64,000 nucleotides of DNA from Pseudozyma flocculosa PF-1 (GCF_000417875.1 NW_006920885.1:522692-586691); one strand, 5' to 3'; positions 11,335 to 24,329 are shown, counted from the stretch's first letter. The notes: generated from the sequence alone by a model not told the origin. Numbers and translations are program-made.

Positions 11335-11911
11335 GTTCGTATGACGGTCAGGGCTCGAAATGGTGGCGGGGGCAGGGGCGGGGGCGGGGATCAATACCCG
11401 CCCATCGACCCGCCACGTCTCCGACGCCACGCAACACCATCTATCCCACCTGCCTACCTGCCTGCCTGCCTACCTTCATCGCCCGGCTTCACCATTCCAC
11501 GGAACCCATGCCCGTATGCCGCACGCCATCAAGTCAAACGGACCGGACGAGAACGGACCGGGAGAGCCCGCCTGCCTTATCCCCAGCACACTACACTACA
11601 CTACACCACACACCACTATCTCATCGCCTCGGTCCTTTTTCTCGTACAGTCTTATCCATTCCAGTTCTGAAAGGGGGCGGGGGGCGGAGATAGGACGAGG
11701 AGAGAGGAAGAAAGAGGGAAGAGGATGAACCATTGTCCCGCGGGCGAGGGGGGGCGTGGCGTTCCGGCACGTCTGGAGCCTCACCCCTCTTCCGCACTGC
11801 GTCGTCGCAAACGAGCCGAGCCGAGCCGAGCCAAGCCAAGAGAGGTGGGGCGGGGCGGGGCAAGGTAAGAGGGGCCAACAGCGGGCAAGCGGACCCGGGC
11901 CCGGCGACCGC
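11335..11911. other. Spacer between convergent genes
   Basis: This stretch lies between two 3' ends (GCL regulatory subunit and arrestin). It contains a short CCTGCCTGCC run (about 11450-11470), a CACTACACTACACTACACCA run near 11588 and purine-rich sequence around 11690-11730. No gene is seen. Confidence 0.6.
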
Positions 11912-14900
11912 CTAGTTGCCCCAGACGGCCTTGAGGTCGCGGAGCTTGTTGGACCCGATGGCCTTTGTGGTGCCCCTCCCGCTCATCTTGACCTCGCCGA
12001 CCCCGGCGATGGGCAGACGCAGGTTCTCGTCGCCCACGACCGAGGTCCGCTTCGCCGTCGTCGGCGGCGGGTGCGCCAGCGCATCCAGGATCGTAGAGTC
12101 CAGCGCCACCTTGCTGCCGCTGTTCGGGGCGGCGGAACCAGCACCACCCTGCGGCGGTCGGTCAAAGGTGGATAGGAGGTCGCTGCTGATCTTGCGCGTA
12201 CGCGCCGACCCTTCTCGTCCGGCCCCCGCCGCCGGTGGTGCTGCAGCAGAGGAAGAGGCGGCAGAGGCGACAGACGAGTTGGAAGGCGACTGCGGGATCG
12301 GTCGGACCAGCCGCGGCGCCGAGACGGGCGCGCCACCCAGCAGCGTGCTCGCTTTGGGCTGCGGCAGCGGACGCCGCTCGCCTCCGGTGCGCGCACTCGT
12401 CGAGGTCGAGGCCGACATCGACACAGACACCGACGACGACGACGCCACCGAAGACGCCGACGGCGAGGGCGATACGGACGTGGCGCTCGTGCTCGAAAAG
12501 ACGGGCTTGGGCGCGCTCGTGTTGAGGAACTGCGGCGCCGAACCGCTCTTGAGGCTCTCGGGCTTTGAGCTGCCACCGCTCGACACCTGCGAGGCAAACG
12601 CGGCCGCCATCGTCGTCACGGCGCCCTTGCGATTGCCGCTGGCGCCTGCGCCGCTGCTGCTCTTGCTAAAGTCGAGCGCAGGCGCACCGCCGACGGCAGA
12701 CGTGCGCCGCGCCTTGGGCTTAAACGTGCCAGACGGGGGCGGCGGCGAGGGACCATCGTGCACGCTGCCGGCATCGGGCACCGTGTCGCCTGCAATGCTG
12801 GACCACAGTTGCGCCACCGACGCCACCCGTCCGCCGCGCCCGCCTCGCGCCGACCGAGCATCGTAGCCGCCAGGGCCCGAGGTCCCAGAAGGTTGGCCGC
12901 CGTCGACACCAGCGGCATTGGCCACGCTGAGCGTCTTTTCGACGCGCGAAGGCACCACAATCTCGCGGTCCGCGCCGGAAAAGATGTCGACCGAACGCCG
13001 AGGCTGCACGTGGGCCTTGTTGACGACGCTCGGTCCCGCCGTGGCCGTCGTCGTCGTGGCCGCCGCCTTGGCAGCGGGCAGTGAGCTCTGGTCGAGCGTC
13101 GCCAGGCCCGGCAGCGGTGTCCGACCGCTGCCGATGTTCGGGAGGCCAGGCTTGGGCCACGCCGGAAGCGAGGTGTGACGATCGCGCCGGGTGCTTGCCG
13201 ACAGGGACGCCGAGGTGCTGCCGACCGCTCGGGCCTCGTGGCTCGCGTCAGCCGCCTGCGCCGACGACGTCGAAATCTTGCGGCTGATCGGATGGTCGCG
13301 CAGGGCCGTGCCGGCCCGTCGAGCCGGCTGGATGTCCGAGCTGTCGACCAAGGCGCGCAGCTCGGCCGACAGTGCCGGAAGAGGCTCGTCGATGTGGACA
13401 TAGGACCTTGCGCGTTCGCGCGAGGCGCCTTCGGGACGGTCCGACGACGACGCGATGTTGGCCGTCGTGTAGGATCGCGGGATGGCCGCAGACGCCGCTG
13501 CGTTCTCGCCGTCGGCCGCCTTCGGTGTCGACGACGACTGCGGCGACGAGCGCGTGGGAGACTGGTAGAGCGGGTTGCGCACCTGCGACGGCGAGCGCAC
13601 CGGGAACGACAGCTTGCTGGAGCCCGCATCGTCCCTCTTCAGCATCGAGATGACCGAGCAGCTCGGCGTCCCGGGCGTCTCGGCCAGCGAGGGGCTAGGC
13701 GAGTTGCTGCTCGAGAGCCAACCGGCCACGCGGCTGGCCGCCTCCTTCTTGAGCGCGCTGTGCTGCGTCACGCCGTCGGCTGCCTGCCTCTGCGCCGGCG
13801 AAGCGGACGCCGAGAGCGGGCGGCCGTCGGTTGTCCGGCTCCTGCTGCTGCTGTGCGCGGCCGGGATGTTCTGCAGCGTCCGGCTCGCCTCGGAGCGATC
13901 GCGGGCCTGTTTGGCCTCCTCCGCAATCCTCTCCCTCTCGGCGGCGCGCTTGGCCTCCTCGCGCGCCCTACGGCGCTCCTCCTCGGCCTCTTGCTCCTCC
14001 TCCTGCCGGCGGCGCGCCTCGGCTTCGGCAGCCCCTCGCTCCTGCTCCTGCTGTTGCTGCATCTGCCTCTGCGTCTGTCGGCTGAGGCGTTCCTCTTCTT
14101 CCTTTGCTTCGGCCTCGGCGGCGGCTGCAGCGGCAGCTGCTTCTCGCTTGCGTCGGTCCTCCTCTTCAGCGCGACGGCGGCGGTCTGCCTCGGCCGCCTT
14201 GGCTCTTTCGGCGGCGGCCTGGTGCTCCTCCTCGAGCCTCGCTCGCTCCTCTTCGGTGCGGCGACGCTCTTCCTCTTGTGCACGCCGCCGCTGGGCGTCT
14301 TCGGCCTCGCGCCGCTCCTTCTCCAGCAGCGCCGCTTCCCTGGCCGCGGCCGCGGCTCGCAGACTGCTGCTTTCCTTGCGCGAGCGGGCGGACCCTGTCT
14401 TGCCGGGTGAGGTGAGCGGGCTGCTGGATCGTCGGTCATCGTCGTGGCCCAGGTTGGCCAGCGTCATGACCGGCATCGACGGCGAAGCCGTGATCTTTGG
14501 CGTCGTGGACCGCTCCAGCTTGTGCTCGAGCGCGCTGAGGCCTTTGCCCTGCGAGAGGCTCGACCTGCGGCCGGACGGCGGCGAGCTGGCGTCGGGTCGG
14601 ACGGTCCTGGTAGACGCGTTCGAGGCTTCCCGCTCCCGCTCGGCCGAGCGCTGTAAGGACGAGAACGGCTCGGCCTCGGCTCTCGATGCAGGGCTCGAGC
14701 CGTCGCCGAGGGCGGCCACCGCAGCCTGCGCGTCCTGGCCTTCGCCCCTGGCTTTCTGCGCCGTCGCGAAGATGTCGCTGGCGCGGGGTCGCGACGACGA
14801 GGCCGCAGCCTGGCTCTTGCCGGACGGGACAGGAGGCTTTGGCAGGCTCTGAGCCTCTTTGGCGATCGCGACATCGTGGGCTCGTGTCGATGCGTCAGGC

Positions 14901-17730
14901 GCTGACTGGTCTGACCTGTCGAAGCTGTCTCGCGCCAGATCGCGGGTTGCCGGTCCTGCCTTGCGAGGACGAAAGGCGGACTCGTCGGGGATCATGCCGA
15001 GCATCGCCATTCGGCGCTTGACCTCCTCCTCGTCCTCCTCGGCGCGGGCCATTGCCTCGAACTGCTCGATGTCGTTCCTAGAAACGCTGTTGCCCGCGTT
15101 CGGGCTGCCTTGAGGCTTGCCGAGGGTGCCGAGCGCGGCCATCGACTTGACCGTGCCGGCCTGCGATTCGCCATCCTCGTCTATGGTGGCGAGGCCGACC
15201 AGCGGCATTGGACCGGGTCCGAAGCCGCCGCCGCTGCCGGTGTTTAGAGGATCCGGCGCGTAGCCAGGCTGCGGCGGGGCCTGGGCCAGATTCGCCGAGT
15301 CCAAACTCTGGGCCGGGGCTGGGGTCGCGCCGGGCTCGGGCATCCTCGCGAGCTGCTCCTGCGACGCGGACGCCAAGCTGGACGGCTGCTGCGGCTGCGG
15401 TGGCTGCGGCGACCACCCGCCGGCGCCCATAGATTCCGCACCCTCGGCAAAGGAGCCGGGACCGGATGCACGTCTGGGTTGCTGGTTCAAGAGGTGCGAC
15501 GATGCCGCCGCGGTGGGTGCAACGCTGAGCGCCGCCATGACCAGACTCTGGGGCGGCGGCTGCTGCTGCATCGCCGGCGAGATGGGCCCGGGCGAGACGG
15601 AGTACGACCGCTGTGGAGGCTGCCAGCCCAGAGGCTGTGGCGAAGCGGCGCCCGGCTGCTGCCACTGCATCGGGGCCTGTGGAGCCGCTGAAAGCACAGG
15701 CGCGCCTTGCATCGCCGGGTAGCCCAAGTTGGGGGCAGCACTGGCCGAGCGCGGTATCGCAGCGCCTTGGAGCAGCTGGCTCGGGTTCCAAGCGGTGGCG
15801 GCGGGGTTCCACTCGAGCTGGCCGGGTGCCACGTTGGAGAACGAAAACGGTTGCGGGCTGCTCGGCAGCTGAATGATGCCCGGCCGCGCGGCGCTCGCCG
15901 GTCGTGATGGCATCTGCGTAAAGCCCCCGGGATGGACCGGAGCTGGAGACCATCCCCTGTCTGCGGCATGCTGCTCGACTGCCGCCATCTGCGGGTCAGC
16001 CAGCAGCTGGGCGTAATCATGGTGCGGGGCATGATGCTGCTGGTGATGCGGGTGGTCGCGGAAGTGCTCGTGCTGATGCGGCTGGTGGCCGTGGTGTGGA
16101 TGGTGAGGATGATGGTGAGAGGTGTGGCCGGCCACGGAATGCGGGCGGTCTGGGATCCTGCCGCGGGCGGGGTCCGGATGCAGCTGGTCGAGATCGGCGC
16201 GCGCCGGCTTCTGGACGCTGGCGGTGTGCGCCACGTAGATGGGGATTTCGACGGTGAGATCCTTGGCAAAGGACCCGAGCACGAGGCTGACGAGGGCAAA
16301 GATGCGGATCTCAAAGAGGCGCGTCTTGCGGATGGTGCGGAGGTCGCGGGGCACGTCGACGGCGACGTTGCAGACGGCCTCCTCGCCCGGGGGGAACTCG
16401 TACTCGCGGCCCTTGAAGTGCTGCTCGTGGACCACCTCGGTGATGCGCGGCTCGAGCGAGACCTGATCGGGCCGGTCATGGGCGCCGTCGGCGCTGCCGA
16501 CTGGGAAGATGAGGCGGCGGGCCAGGGCGACCTTGATGCCCGCCACCTGGCGCTTGGTGTTGTTCTTGATGCCGCAGCGGATGAGCACCTGGCCTCCGCC
16601 CCAGAAGAGCTGTTCGACGACGCCCGCCTCGAGCCATACGGCGCCGTGGCCGCCCATGAAGAGGCGGGTGTCGCCGATGGCTTCGGCGGGTTGGCGGTAC
16701 TTTTCGTCGAACTCGTCGGACCACTTTTCGACGACGAAGGCTTCGCGGCGCGAGGTGACGACCGTCCTCTCGTCGTTCCACCATGTCTGGGCGGAGGCCT
16801 TGAGCTGGTAGCGCAGGGCGGCGTTGCCGGAGAAGGCGACGCTGGAGGGCGCCGTCGAGGGGAGGCGGAAGCTAAAGGGGAATGTGGTGCGTCCCTTGCG
16901 CGCGGTCCAGTAGCCATTGTGGGGTGCGGCGGGGAGGACGGCGTTGGAGGGAGGGAGGTGCTCGCCCTGGAAGAGGGTGCGGTTGTAGAGGAAGAGCTGC
17001 GTGGCGGCGTGATCCCTCGACGATAGCTCTGTGACGGGGCGGCGGGCAGGTGGCGGAGGAAAAGGGGGGTCAGCAGGCTAGGGGCGCTAACGGTGCGCAG
17101 ACGATGCAACAAGGCCGCTAGTGGGTGCAGCAAGGGCCACGGTGCATGTGCAGGGCACTACTCACCTTCGATGCCCTCGAGCTCTACGGCAATCTCGCCG
17201 AGGCGGAGCTTCTGGCTGGTGGAGCAGGTGATTTCGAGGCGGCCGCTGATGGTTCCTCCCGCCTCGTAGATGTTGCTGGCGAGGACGACTTCAAGCTTGA
17301 GTTTGGGGTGCTTGGATACCGAGTTGAGGGGCATGGGCGACGAGTCGTGGTGGGTAGACGAGTCGTCGTGGTGGCCAAACTCGAGGTCGTAGCGCGAGGG
17401 TGAGTGGGGCGCGGGGGAGCGCGACCTGGAGCGATGAGGCGCAGTATGGTGGGAGTGATGGTGTTGGTGTTGGTGTTGGTGGTGGTGGTGAGCAGGGGAG
17501 GGGATGAGTCGGTGTGCGAGGTCGTCGCCGAGGTCGTCGATCTGGCTTGGCGGTGGGGGGAGGCCTGCGTCGGGCCTCCAGGAGTACGAGTTGTGCCTTG
17601 AGCGGCTGGCTGGCGGGTCGTTGTGCATGGGGGATCGTGGCAGGTCGTAAGGCTGGTGAGCGTAGGGAGGGTGGTGCGAGGCTGCGGATGCTGGCCTGCT
17701 ACCCGAGGGCGGTACGGGCGGTGCGAACAT
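11912..17730 (-). CDS. Very large arrestin-domain protein with coiled-coil tail
   Basis: Two exons on the minus strand, 17730-17166 and 17028-11912, join in phase 1 (137-nt intron) and encode 1893 residues. After a His/Ser/Pro-rich N-terminus, the arrestin-like core runs from about residue 145 (KLKLEVVLASNIYEAGGTIS) to about 465. It contains FPFSFRLP of the N-lobe and IRCGIKNNTKRQVAGIKV of the C-lobe. The following about 600 residues are disordered Gln/Pro/Ser/Ala. Residues about 1085-1235 form a highly charged Arg/Glu coiled coil (RREAEDAQRRRAQEEERRR), and the rest is again disordered and serine-rich. Alpha-arrestins of fungi recruit Rsp5-type ubiquitin ligases to membrane transporters; I could not see a PPxY motif here, so that role is not shown. 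It shares an upstream region with ADA3, which is divergent. Confidence 0.85.
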
Positions 17731-18142
17731 GGCGCTGACTGGTGGGGTTCGTGGCAGTCGTGGCAGTCGTCGATGACGATGCGAGGGCGTGCGAGGATGG
17801 CCTGCTTGCTGTTGTGGATGCTTGCGAGGGCGGGCTGGCAGGGTCGAGCAGCGGGGGCAAGCGGGTCAGCCGTTGATGGCAAGGCTAGGAGGAAGAGGAG
17901 GAGGCCACTGGGGAGGATGACGAGAGGGAGAAGAAGGAGGAGGAGGCCAGGGGTGGCGTCGGTGGGCGTCGCCGTCGTTGGTCGTCGTCGCCGTCGTCGA
18001 AGTTGGACGCAGGTGACAAACAGGCAAGCGGGCAGCACCAGAGAAAGGCGCAGGCAGGCAGGCCAAGCTGCTGCTCCCCTACCTCGACCTCGTCTGGCCC
18101 CTGAGGCTGAATCGAATCGCAGGCAGGGTGTTGACCTCCACC

Positions 18143-18190
18143 CTTGGCCTGCCTCTGGCCTGCCTCTGGCCTGCCTCTGGCCTGCCTGCC
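18143..18190. repeat. 11-bp tandem repeat CCTGCCTCTGG
   Basis: Four near-perfect tandem copies of GCCTGCCTCTG are followed by GCCT tetranucleotides. The repeat lies in the arrestin/ADA3 upstream region. Confidence 0.8.
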
Positions 18191-18581
18191 TGGGTGCCAG
18201 CGGCGGCAGCGGCAGCAGCGGCAGCCCCTGTCTTTGACCCACGCGCCCACGCCGGCCCGCCGCCTCGGGCGCAGCCTGCCAAAGGTGTCGGTCTCGCTTG
18301 CTTGTCTGCCTGCCTGCTTGTCTGCCTGCCTGTCCGCCCTGCTGCCCGCCTGAGCTGCTGCTGCTTGAACTCTACCTGCCTGGGCGCGCCCCTGCCTGCA
18401 TCGACAGCGCCGGGTGATCCGGGTCCAGACGAAGCGTGCATGCAGCCAGCAGGCGGGCGGGCGCCATCAAAGCCCCCTCATCGCGTTGGTTGTTGGGGAC
18501 CGTCAGCCTCATCTCCGATTTCCGACGCGCGTGCTTGCCCGGCCAGGCCTCCCCGCACGCCGCCGCCGTCACGCTGCTTGT

Positions 18582-18612
18582 CACCACCACCACCACCACC
18601 ACCACCACCACC
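18582..18612. repeat. (CAC)10 microsatellite
   Basis: Ten CAC/ACC units in non-coding sequence about 280 bases upstream of the ADA3 start codon. Confidence 0.9.
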
Positions 18613-18888
18613 ATCACCGCCTCGCATCCGACCCGGCGCACCATCTTGGAATTAGCCGGCCACGCTTCGGGCTCACCTCCTGCGCTGCACTTCAACCCTC
18701 CCTCAGCCCGAGCTGCCAGTACACCATTCACCCAGGTCGACATGCGCCCCAGAGCACCGCCCTGAAGCACCAACCTCTGCAACTCTCATCTGCTTGTCGC
18801 TGCGTCCATATTTGCAGCCTCCGCAGCGCACATCGACATCAGCCTCTCTGCCACCAACCCCCTCCCCTCCTTTCAACGTCACTCCACC

Positions 18889-21842
18889 ATGGGGGGCAAG
18901 GACTCGTCCCTCTCGAGCGCACGCGCCCACCGCGAAGCCGGCGGCACCATCCCGGGCACGCCCCGCTCCGCCTCGACCGCGCCCTTCTACCGCCAGTTTC
19001 TTCCCGGGCAGCTGGCCTCATCCTCATCAACAGACTCGATCCCCTCCCTCGACGACCTCTCAAACTTGGCGCGTAGCCTCGGCCGCATCAGGTCCGAAAA
19101 CGCCGCACGCCTCGTCAGGCTCGACGCCCGCGCAGACGACCCCCTCCGCCCCATCTTCAGCTCCAGCGCCCATGACCTCTTCGCTCCCCCCGGACTCAGC
19201 CCCACCGCTGCCGCTCCATCCGCCAGCGCTACCGCCAGCCTCTACTCCGACTCCAGCTCCAGAGCAGGTGCGAGCGCCACAAAGTACAAGTCAAAGGAAC
19301 GTGCATTCAACCTCGCCTCTCCCGAACCCTTGGCCGCCTCGCCCTCGGCGCACGCGTCGCCCTCGAACCCTGCGGCCACCCAGAGGCATCGCATCAAGAT
19401 CAAGCGGGAACGCGACGGAGAGAGCCTTCCACATACGGTCGGGCCCTCAAACGGCCTCTACGCCGACGGCAGGAAGGATGCACCGACGGTCGGTGGAAAG
19501 GCCGGCACCGCCGCAGGGTCCAGAGCCAAGCACGGGCGCGGCCAGAGCGCCGCACTCGACGACGATGACAGCGTGGCCGGCACCGACCCAGACTGGGACC
19601 TCGACGAAGACTCGCTGCCCAGCCGCCCAGGCAGGACGAGGCAGAAGAAGCGCAGGAGGAAAGAGTCTGGCCTCGACTCGTTCGAGGACGACTCGGGGTC
19701 CGACTTTGAGTCGGCAGCGTTGGCGGCGGGCAGTGCCGGTCGCATCGCCGCGGCACACTCAAAGACGGGGACGCCTGCCGTTGCAGCGGCCAGGCTCGGC
19801 GGCGGCAGCAGCGGCCAAGCGGGTTCGGCATCACGCAGAGGTTCCGAAGTCGGAGGCGGCTCATCCTCGGCAGCAGCGGCGGCGGCGGCAAGCGCAGGCA
19901 CGCCAAAGTCTTCGGGCGGCGGCTTTGGCATGCGTCTCAAGCTGAATCCGGCGGGCAACTCGGTGGCGGGAGCGGCGGCATCCGTCGCCGCCTCGGCCAC
20001 AGCCTCGCCTGCGATTCAGCGCAAGGACTCTGAGACAACGGCGGCGTCGACGCGGCGCAACAGCATCATGCCCACGCCATCGCCCCACCCATCGACTCCG
20101 CAGCCGGCGGCGCTGCACACGCTGCCGCCATCCTCTTTGGCGAACTCGGCCGCGATGCTGCCTCCGGTTTCGGCGGGTCCCGCTCCCGGATGGGAGCTGC
20201 CAGCAAGGACGCCGCAGTCGTACATGCCGGTGCTGCCTGCATCGCGTCTGCCCCGCCCCTACCCGACGCATCCGAGCGAGGTCAACGAGGACTTTGCCAA
20301 CAAAGATTGGAAGGAGCGAGAGCGTGAGCGAGATCGGCTGATTGAGCGGGAGAGCGCCCAGCCGGGCACGCCTGGCGTAGGCCCCGGCGCCAGCCTGGTC
20401 AAGGAAGCTACCACCGGAAGGAGGGGCGGGCGCGACCAGCAGCAGACGCCCATCACCACGTTCTACAACTATGCCGATGCCTTCTTCAAGACGCTGACCG
20501 AGGATGACCTGGCGTGGCTATCGAGCAAGGTGAGTCTTCCGCTTATTGCGTCACAGGTGACGGCTTGGCAGAGCTGCCTGGCACAGTTTTCTGGCATGGA
20601 CGCTGACCTGTTCTTTCTCGATTCGTGCCCGCGCTCTTGGTCTCCGACTTGTAGTCAGACGATAACGAGCCATTCCAGATGCCTGCCCTCGGCCGCCACT
20701 ACAAGAAGGTCTGGGAGGAGGAGGACGCGCTGGCTGCAAGCACGGCTCTCGATCTCTACGGGACACCCTTCTCTGGTTCGGCCCCAGGCCACTCGAGGAC
20801 ACCGTCAATCAGTCTGGGCGCACCCGGCACCGGGCTGCCCGTCGACCTTGCGGCGCTCTCGCACGATGCTGGTGGCAAGGCCGGTGGCGGCGACGCGAAC
20901 GGCAAGGTCGACCTCGATATCGCGCCGCCAGCCCACTTCAAGGCCAAGCAGATGAGCGACGAGCACCTCGGCCTTGGGTCCGAGGCGGTCACGGAGGCGA
21001 GGAGCGGGCCGCTGACCGAGCGGCTGGTGTCGGCCTTTTTGCCCAAGGGGCGCGGGGGCGATTCAATCCCGGGGGCGGAATCCGGCGCCTCGTCGGCCCT
21101 CGCCAATGACATCGCGCGACCTTCCTACGACGGCGATGATGACGACGAGGGCGGCGACGAGGATGCCGAGGGGGAGCTCGACACTGCCTACGAAGGTCTG
21201 CTGCACGACCAGGACATGGTCGAATTTGAGGAGCGGATCAAGCGCGAGCTCAAGGCCATCGACGTGCTGGGCGCCGACGAGGAGGTCGACTGGTCGCGCC
21301 GGGCCGACGACGAGATTTCAACGACGCTGCGGATGGTGCAGCGTGCGCTGGCGCGGCAGCAGAAGATCAACGGCATGCGCAAGGCGCGCCTCTTCCAGAT
21401 CGCCGTGGACCGGATGGCGTACCAGGACTACGTCATCTGCCTCAACACGGTCGAAAAGGAAATCGAGGCAGGCTGGAACAAGCGGCTGCGGCAGATCAAG
21501 ACGAGCCTGGGCAAGCGCAAGAAGGGCAGCGGTGGAGGAGGGGCGAGCGCATCGCACCACCAGCAAGACGACGGCGGAGGCGGCGCCAACGGAGCGGCCT
21601 TGTCGCAGTCGCAGGGCTTCAATGGCCTGGGCCCTGGCAGCGGCGACGCGCAGTCATCGCAGTCGGCGGCCAACTACAATGGCCCCGTCCGACCGCAGCT
21701 GCCCGAGGCGCTGACGGCGGCCATGGAGCGACGGTCCAAGCTCGAGTACGCGTTTGGCCAGATGTTTGACGAGGCCCGGCATGCGTGGGAGACACCGACC
21801 GAGAGCGTCTACGCTGATCTGGACCTCGACAATGTCGAGTGA
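18889..21842 (+). CDS. ADA3: SAGA/ADA transcriptional adaptor ADA3 (NGG1)
   Basis: Two exons, 18889-20529 and 20655-21842 (125-nt intron, phase 0), encode 942 residues. The start codon sits in a good context (CCACCATGG). The C-terminal region, about residues 725-830, carries the Ada3 signature: an EERIKRELKAIDVLG segment, then EVDWSRRADDEI, then INGMRKARLFQI and RMAYQDY. The middle motif (FYNYADAFFKTLTEDDL, then PALGRHYKKVW across the splice) also fits the family. Ada3 belongs with Gcn5 and Ada2 to the histone acetyltransferase module of SAGA and ADA in the nucleus. The N-terminal 500 residues are low-complexity with acidic and basic patches. The protein is longer than yeast Ada3 (about 700) mostly because of these inserts. 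Confidence 0.9.
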
Positions 21843-21997
21843 AGGCAGTGTCGATGGCCAGGGGACGATGCGGGCTTGCTGGCCCGCCGCGAGCTGTAAC
21901 CTCCTCAGTTCATCAGTTGTATCGACGCCGTGCTCTGCGAGGCAGGGGGAGCGTCAATCCCATCCTCGATGTCCCTCCTTTCTCGCTCGACGGACGC

Positions 21998-22087
21998 TCT
22001 CTCTCTCTCTCNNNNNNNNNNNNNNNNNNNNNNNNNNNNNNNNNNNNNNNNNNNNNNNNNNNNNNNNNNNNNTCTCTCCTCCTCCTC

Positions 22088-22139
<52 letters not shown>

Positions 22140-22152
22140 TCTCTCCCTCTGT
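21998..22152. repeat. (CT)n microsatellite interrupted by gap
   Basis: Pure CT dinucleotides on the left (to 22011) and CT with CCTCCT interruptions on the right (from 22073) flank the run of N. The true length is unknown. Confidence 0.9.
22012..22072. other. Assembly gap (61 N)
   Basis: Sixty-one N lie inside the CT microsatellite. The repeat on both sides shows that the gap results from a failed repeat assembly and holds more of the same. Confidence 0.95.
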
Positions 22153-22410
22153 AATTGTAGCCATGCATGGACAGAAGCCGGATGGATGTGGCCTGGCCCA
22201 GTCGGTCTGGCTCATGGAGCTCACCGAGGACCACAGCGCCGTCAGCGCGCCTTCTTCGTCGTCGTCCCAGCTCGGGATCTTATTGACTGCACTGATACTG
22301 TGCGCTAGGCTAGCCCTGGACAACGAGCTGAACGGATCCGAAGGGCTCAAGGGTCGCGCACCGCGCCTTGCCTGGCCTGCCGTGCGTTGATGCGAGTACG
22401 CGGTATCCCT

Positions 22411-22474
22411 CCAGCCCGCCAGCCCGCCAGCCCGCCAGCCCGCCAGCCCGCCAGACCGCCAGACCGCCAGCCCA
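22411..22474. repeat. CCAGCCCG / CCAGACCG tandem repeat
   Basis: About eight copies of an 8-bp unit, the last ones with CCAGACCG. The unit lies in the non-coding spacer downstream of ADA3. Confidence 0.85.
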
Positions 22475-23428
22475 AGGCGTTTGCCGTGAGGGCGCAACGT
22501 AGCGTATCGTACATCACGCACGTACGTGGTGTCGTTTTCCTCTGTTTGTTGTCCCTTGTTTGTTGTCCTGTTGCGAGGGTTTGAGAGCCCCATCGTGGTG
22601 GCACTACCGGGTCCGTAACTTTCAGGACCAGAGCAGACGGCGAGAGGTGTGCGTGTGGTTCAAAGACCTCGAGGGCCGGCACTAGCCACGGCATGGCGGG
22701 TTTTACGCCCACGGCTGTTTACGCCACGCACAACAGAGGCGCCCATGTACCCCACGCCTGGCGGGAGGGCTTGGCAGCGTACGTACAGCTAGTCGGCGCA
22801 ACAGATATGCAGGATGACCCAACAGGGCGAGGTGGCGTCCTCGCGTCATCCCGTCCATATCGCATCGCACCTCTCTTGCCTCCTGGTGACTGCGAGATGG
22901 GAAGAAACGTCGACGACGAGGCAGAGCCAGGCAGAGCGAGTCGAGGCGAGGCGAGGCGAGGCGAGGCTGGTGCTGGGGTCTGGGCGGGATGTGGGTACCC
23001 CGTCGTCGGAGCTGCGCGTCTCCGTCGTGGAAGACCCGAATGCCCGGCCAGGCCAGGCAGGCCTGGATGGCCCCGGCTAGGCTGTAAGTAGGCCGTGCCG
23101 CCCTCTGGGCTGTGGGCGACGCAGCAACGATGCTGTCACGACTCCTCCTGCCTTAGCTTCTCTACTCTGCGCCTGCCGTCACGACCATCGCCCACGCGCC
23201 GCTGTCGTTACGGAACCCCAACGTAACCGTATGCCTTGCTCTCGGCAGGCGGTCCGTATCCGAAACCAAGCAGCAGGCTAGGACTGGCGCCCCGCTGACG
23301 ACGGCTGTCGGACATGCCGCCCGTGCACAGCCTGCCTCCCTTCCTGCCTGCCTGTACAGATCGGTCACAGCCATAGCACAGCACAGCTCGCACTCGACGT
23401 CGCGTCAGGTTTCGGAGCGACGCCCTGT

Positions 23429-23429
23429 A

Positions 23430-23460
<31 letters not shown>

Positions 23461-23461
23461 A
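23429..23461. repeat. (GTCCTC)5 hexamer repeat
   Basis: Five copies of GTCCTC lie in non-coding sequence. A hexamer array in a spacer could fold or expand without frame effects. Confidence 0.8.
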
Positions 23462-24329
23462 TCCCGACTGCGCCAAACCAGCCCATCCGTAACCGTGCCG
23501 TGCCGTATCGGACAACGGGCCTCGGGCTGGGCCTACGCCGACACATAACCAGCGGCAACACGCCGACGACTTACGGCCGCGTCTACCGCACCAATTCTAT
23601 TGCACGCTACGAGATTGGCGGTGCCTGCCTGCGTGGAATCGGAGGCGTACGTTCCTGGGTGGGCGTCGGTAATGGTTTCTCTCGACCCACGACGCCGGAC
23701 AACGTCCTCAGGCGCAGATCTGTACAGACAGGCAGTGCGGTAGCTCGCTCGGGAGAGGCAGACGGCCTGCGTGTACACGTCGGTAGGTGGTCTTGTCGCT
23801 GCGCCCCCACCTTTGGTCGGAGGAGGTCCGATACATAGCAACGGGCCCCGCGCTCGGGACACGAGAGGCTAGGATGCCAGCTGTATGTTCGCTCCTCGCT
23901 CCTGCTCGCTCGCTCCACGATCCCCCACTTCCGTGGTGGGTACAAAGATCGAGCTAGAAGGACGGGTACGGTTGTGCTCCCCAGCTTCGCCCCCATAACC
24001 CCCTTCCCACCGTATCCTCCAGGTAAAGACGACGGCCGCCCGTCTCCACCTCCTACTTGGTCGCTCATCCTCGTCCTCATCCTGGGTTCCCCTACCATCG
24101 TCTCCTTCGCTCGTTCTGTTGACAACTCGTCCTTCGAGATCCACGGTGGCCTAAGCCCGCCCGTCCTACTCCCAAAACTCAGTCCAGCGTACGGTGCACG
24201 CGAAAGAAGCCATCTCTCTCGCACATCCCATCTCTCTCGAGGTCGATTCCAGCCAGGCGCCCCTTCAGCATCCAAGGAGGCCCTCTCGAATTCTCGGACA
24301 GCCCCGCGGGCGTTTTCAATCTGGCAACG

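Larger units (their letters stand above)
17731..18888. other. Divergent upstream region, arrestin / ADA3
   Basis: This 1.2 kb lies between two start codons facing outward. It holds an 11-base tandem repeat, CTGCTT/CTGCCT runs (18298-18345) and a CAC microsatellite. No gene is recognisable. It is likely a shared or back-to-back promoter region. Confidence 0.6.
21843..24329. other. 2.5-kb spacer with assembly gap and tandem repeats
   Basis: No gene is recognisable. The region contains a CT microsatellite broken by a run of N, a GCCAGCCC repeat, a GCGAGGCGAGGC run (about 22950-22970), a GGCCAGGCCAGGCAGGCCTGG block (23046-23066), and a CGTCCT hexamer repeat. It should hold the 3' end of ADA3 and the promoter of the next gene. 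Confidence 0.6.

Noticed and set aside
15487..17133. 548-residue open frame on the minus strand
   Set aside because: It is an out-of-frame shadow of the arrestin gene; the protein is low-complexity Ser/Arg/Pro with no conserved motif, whereas the arrestin frame carries the domain.
22411..22474. CRISPR-like array
   Set aside because: The unit is 8 bp with no spacers; it is a simple tandem repeat in a eukaryotic genome.
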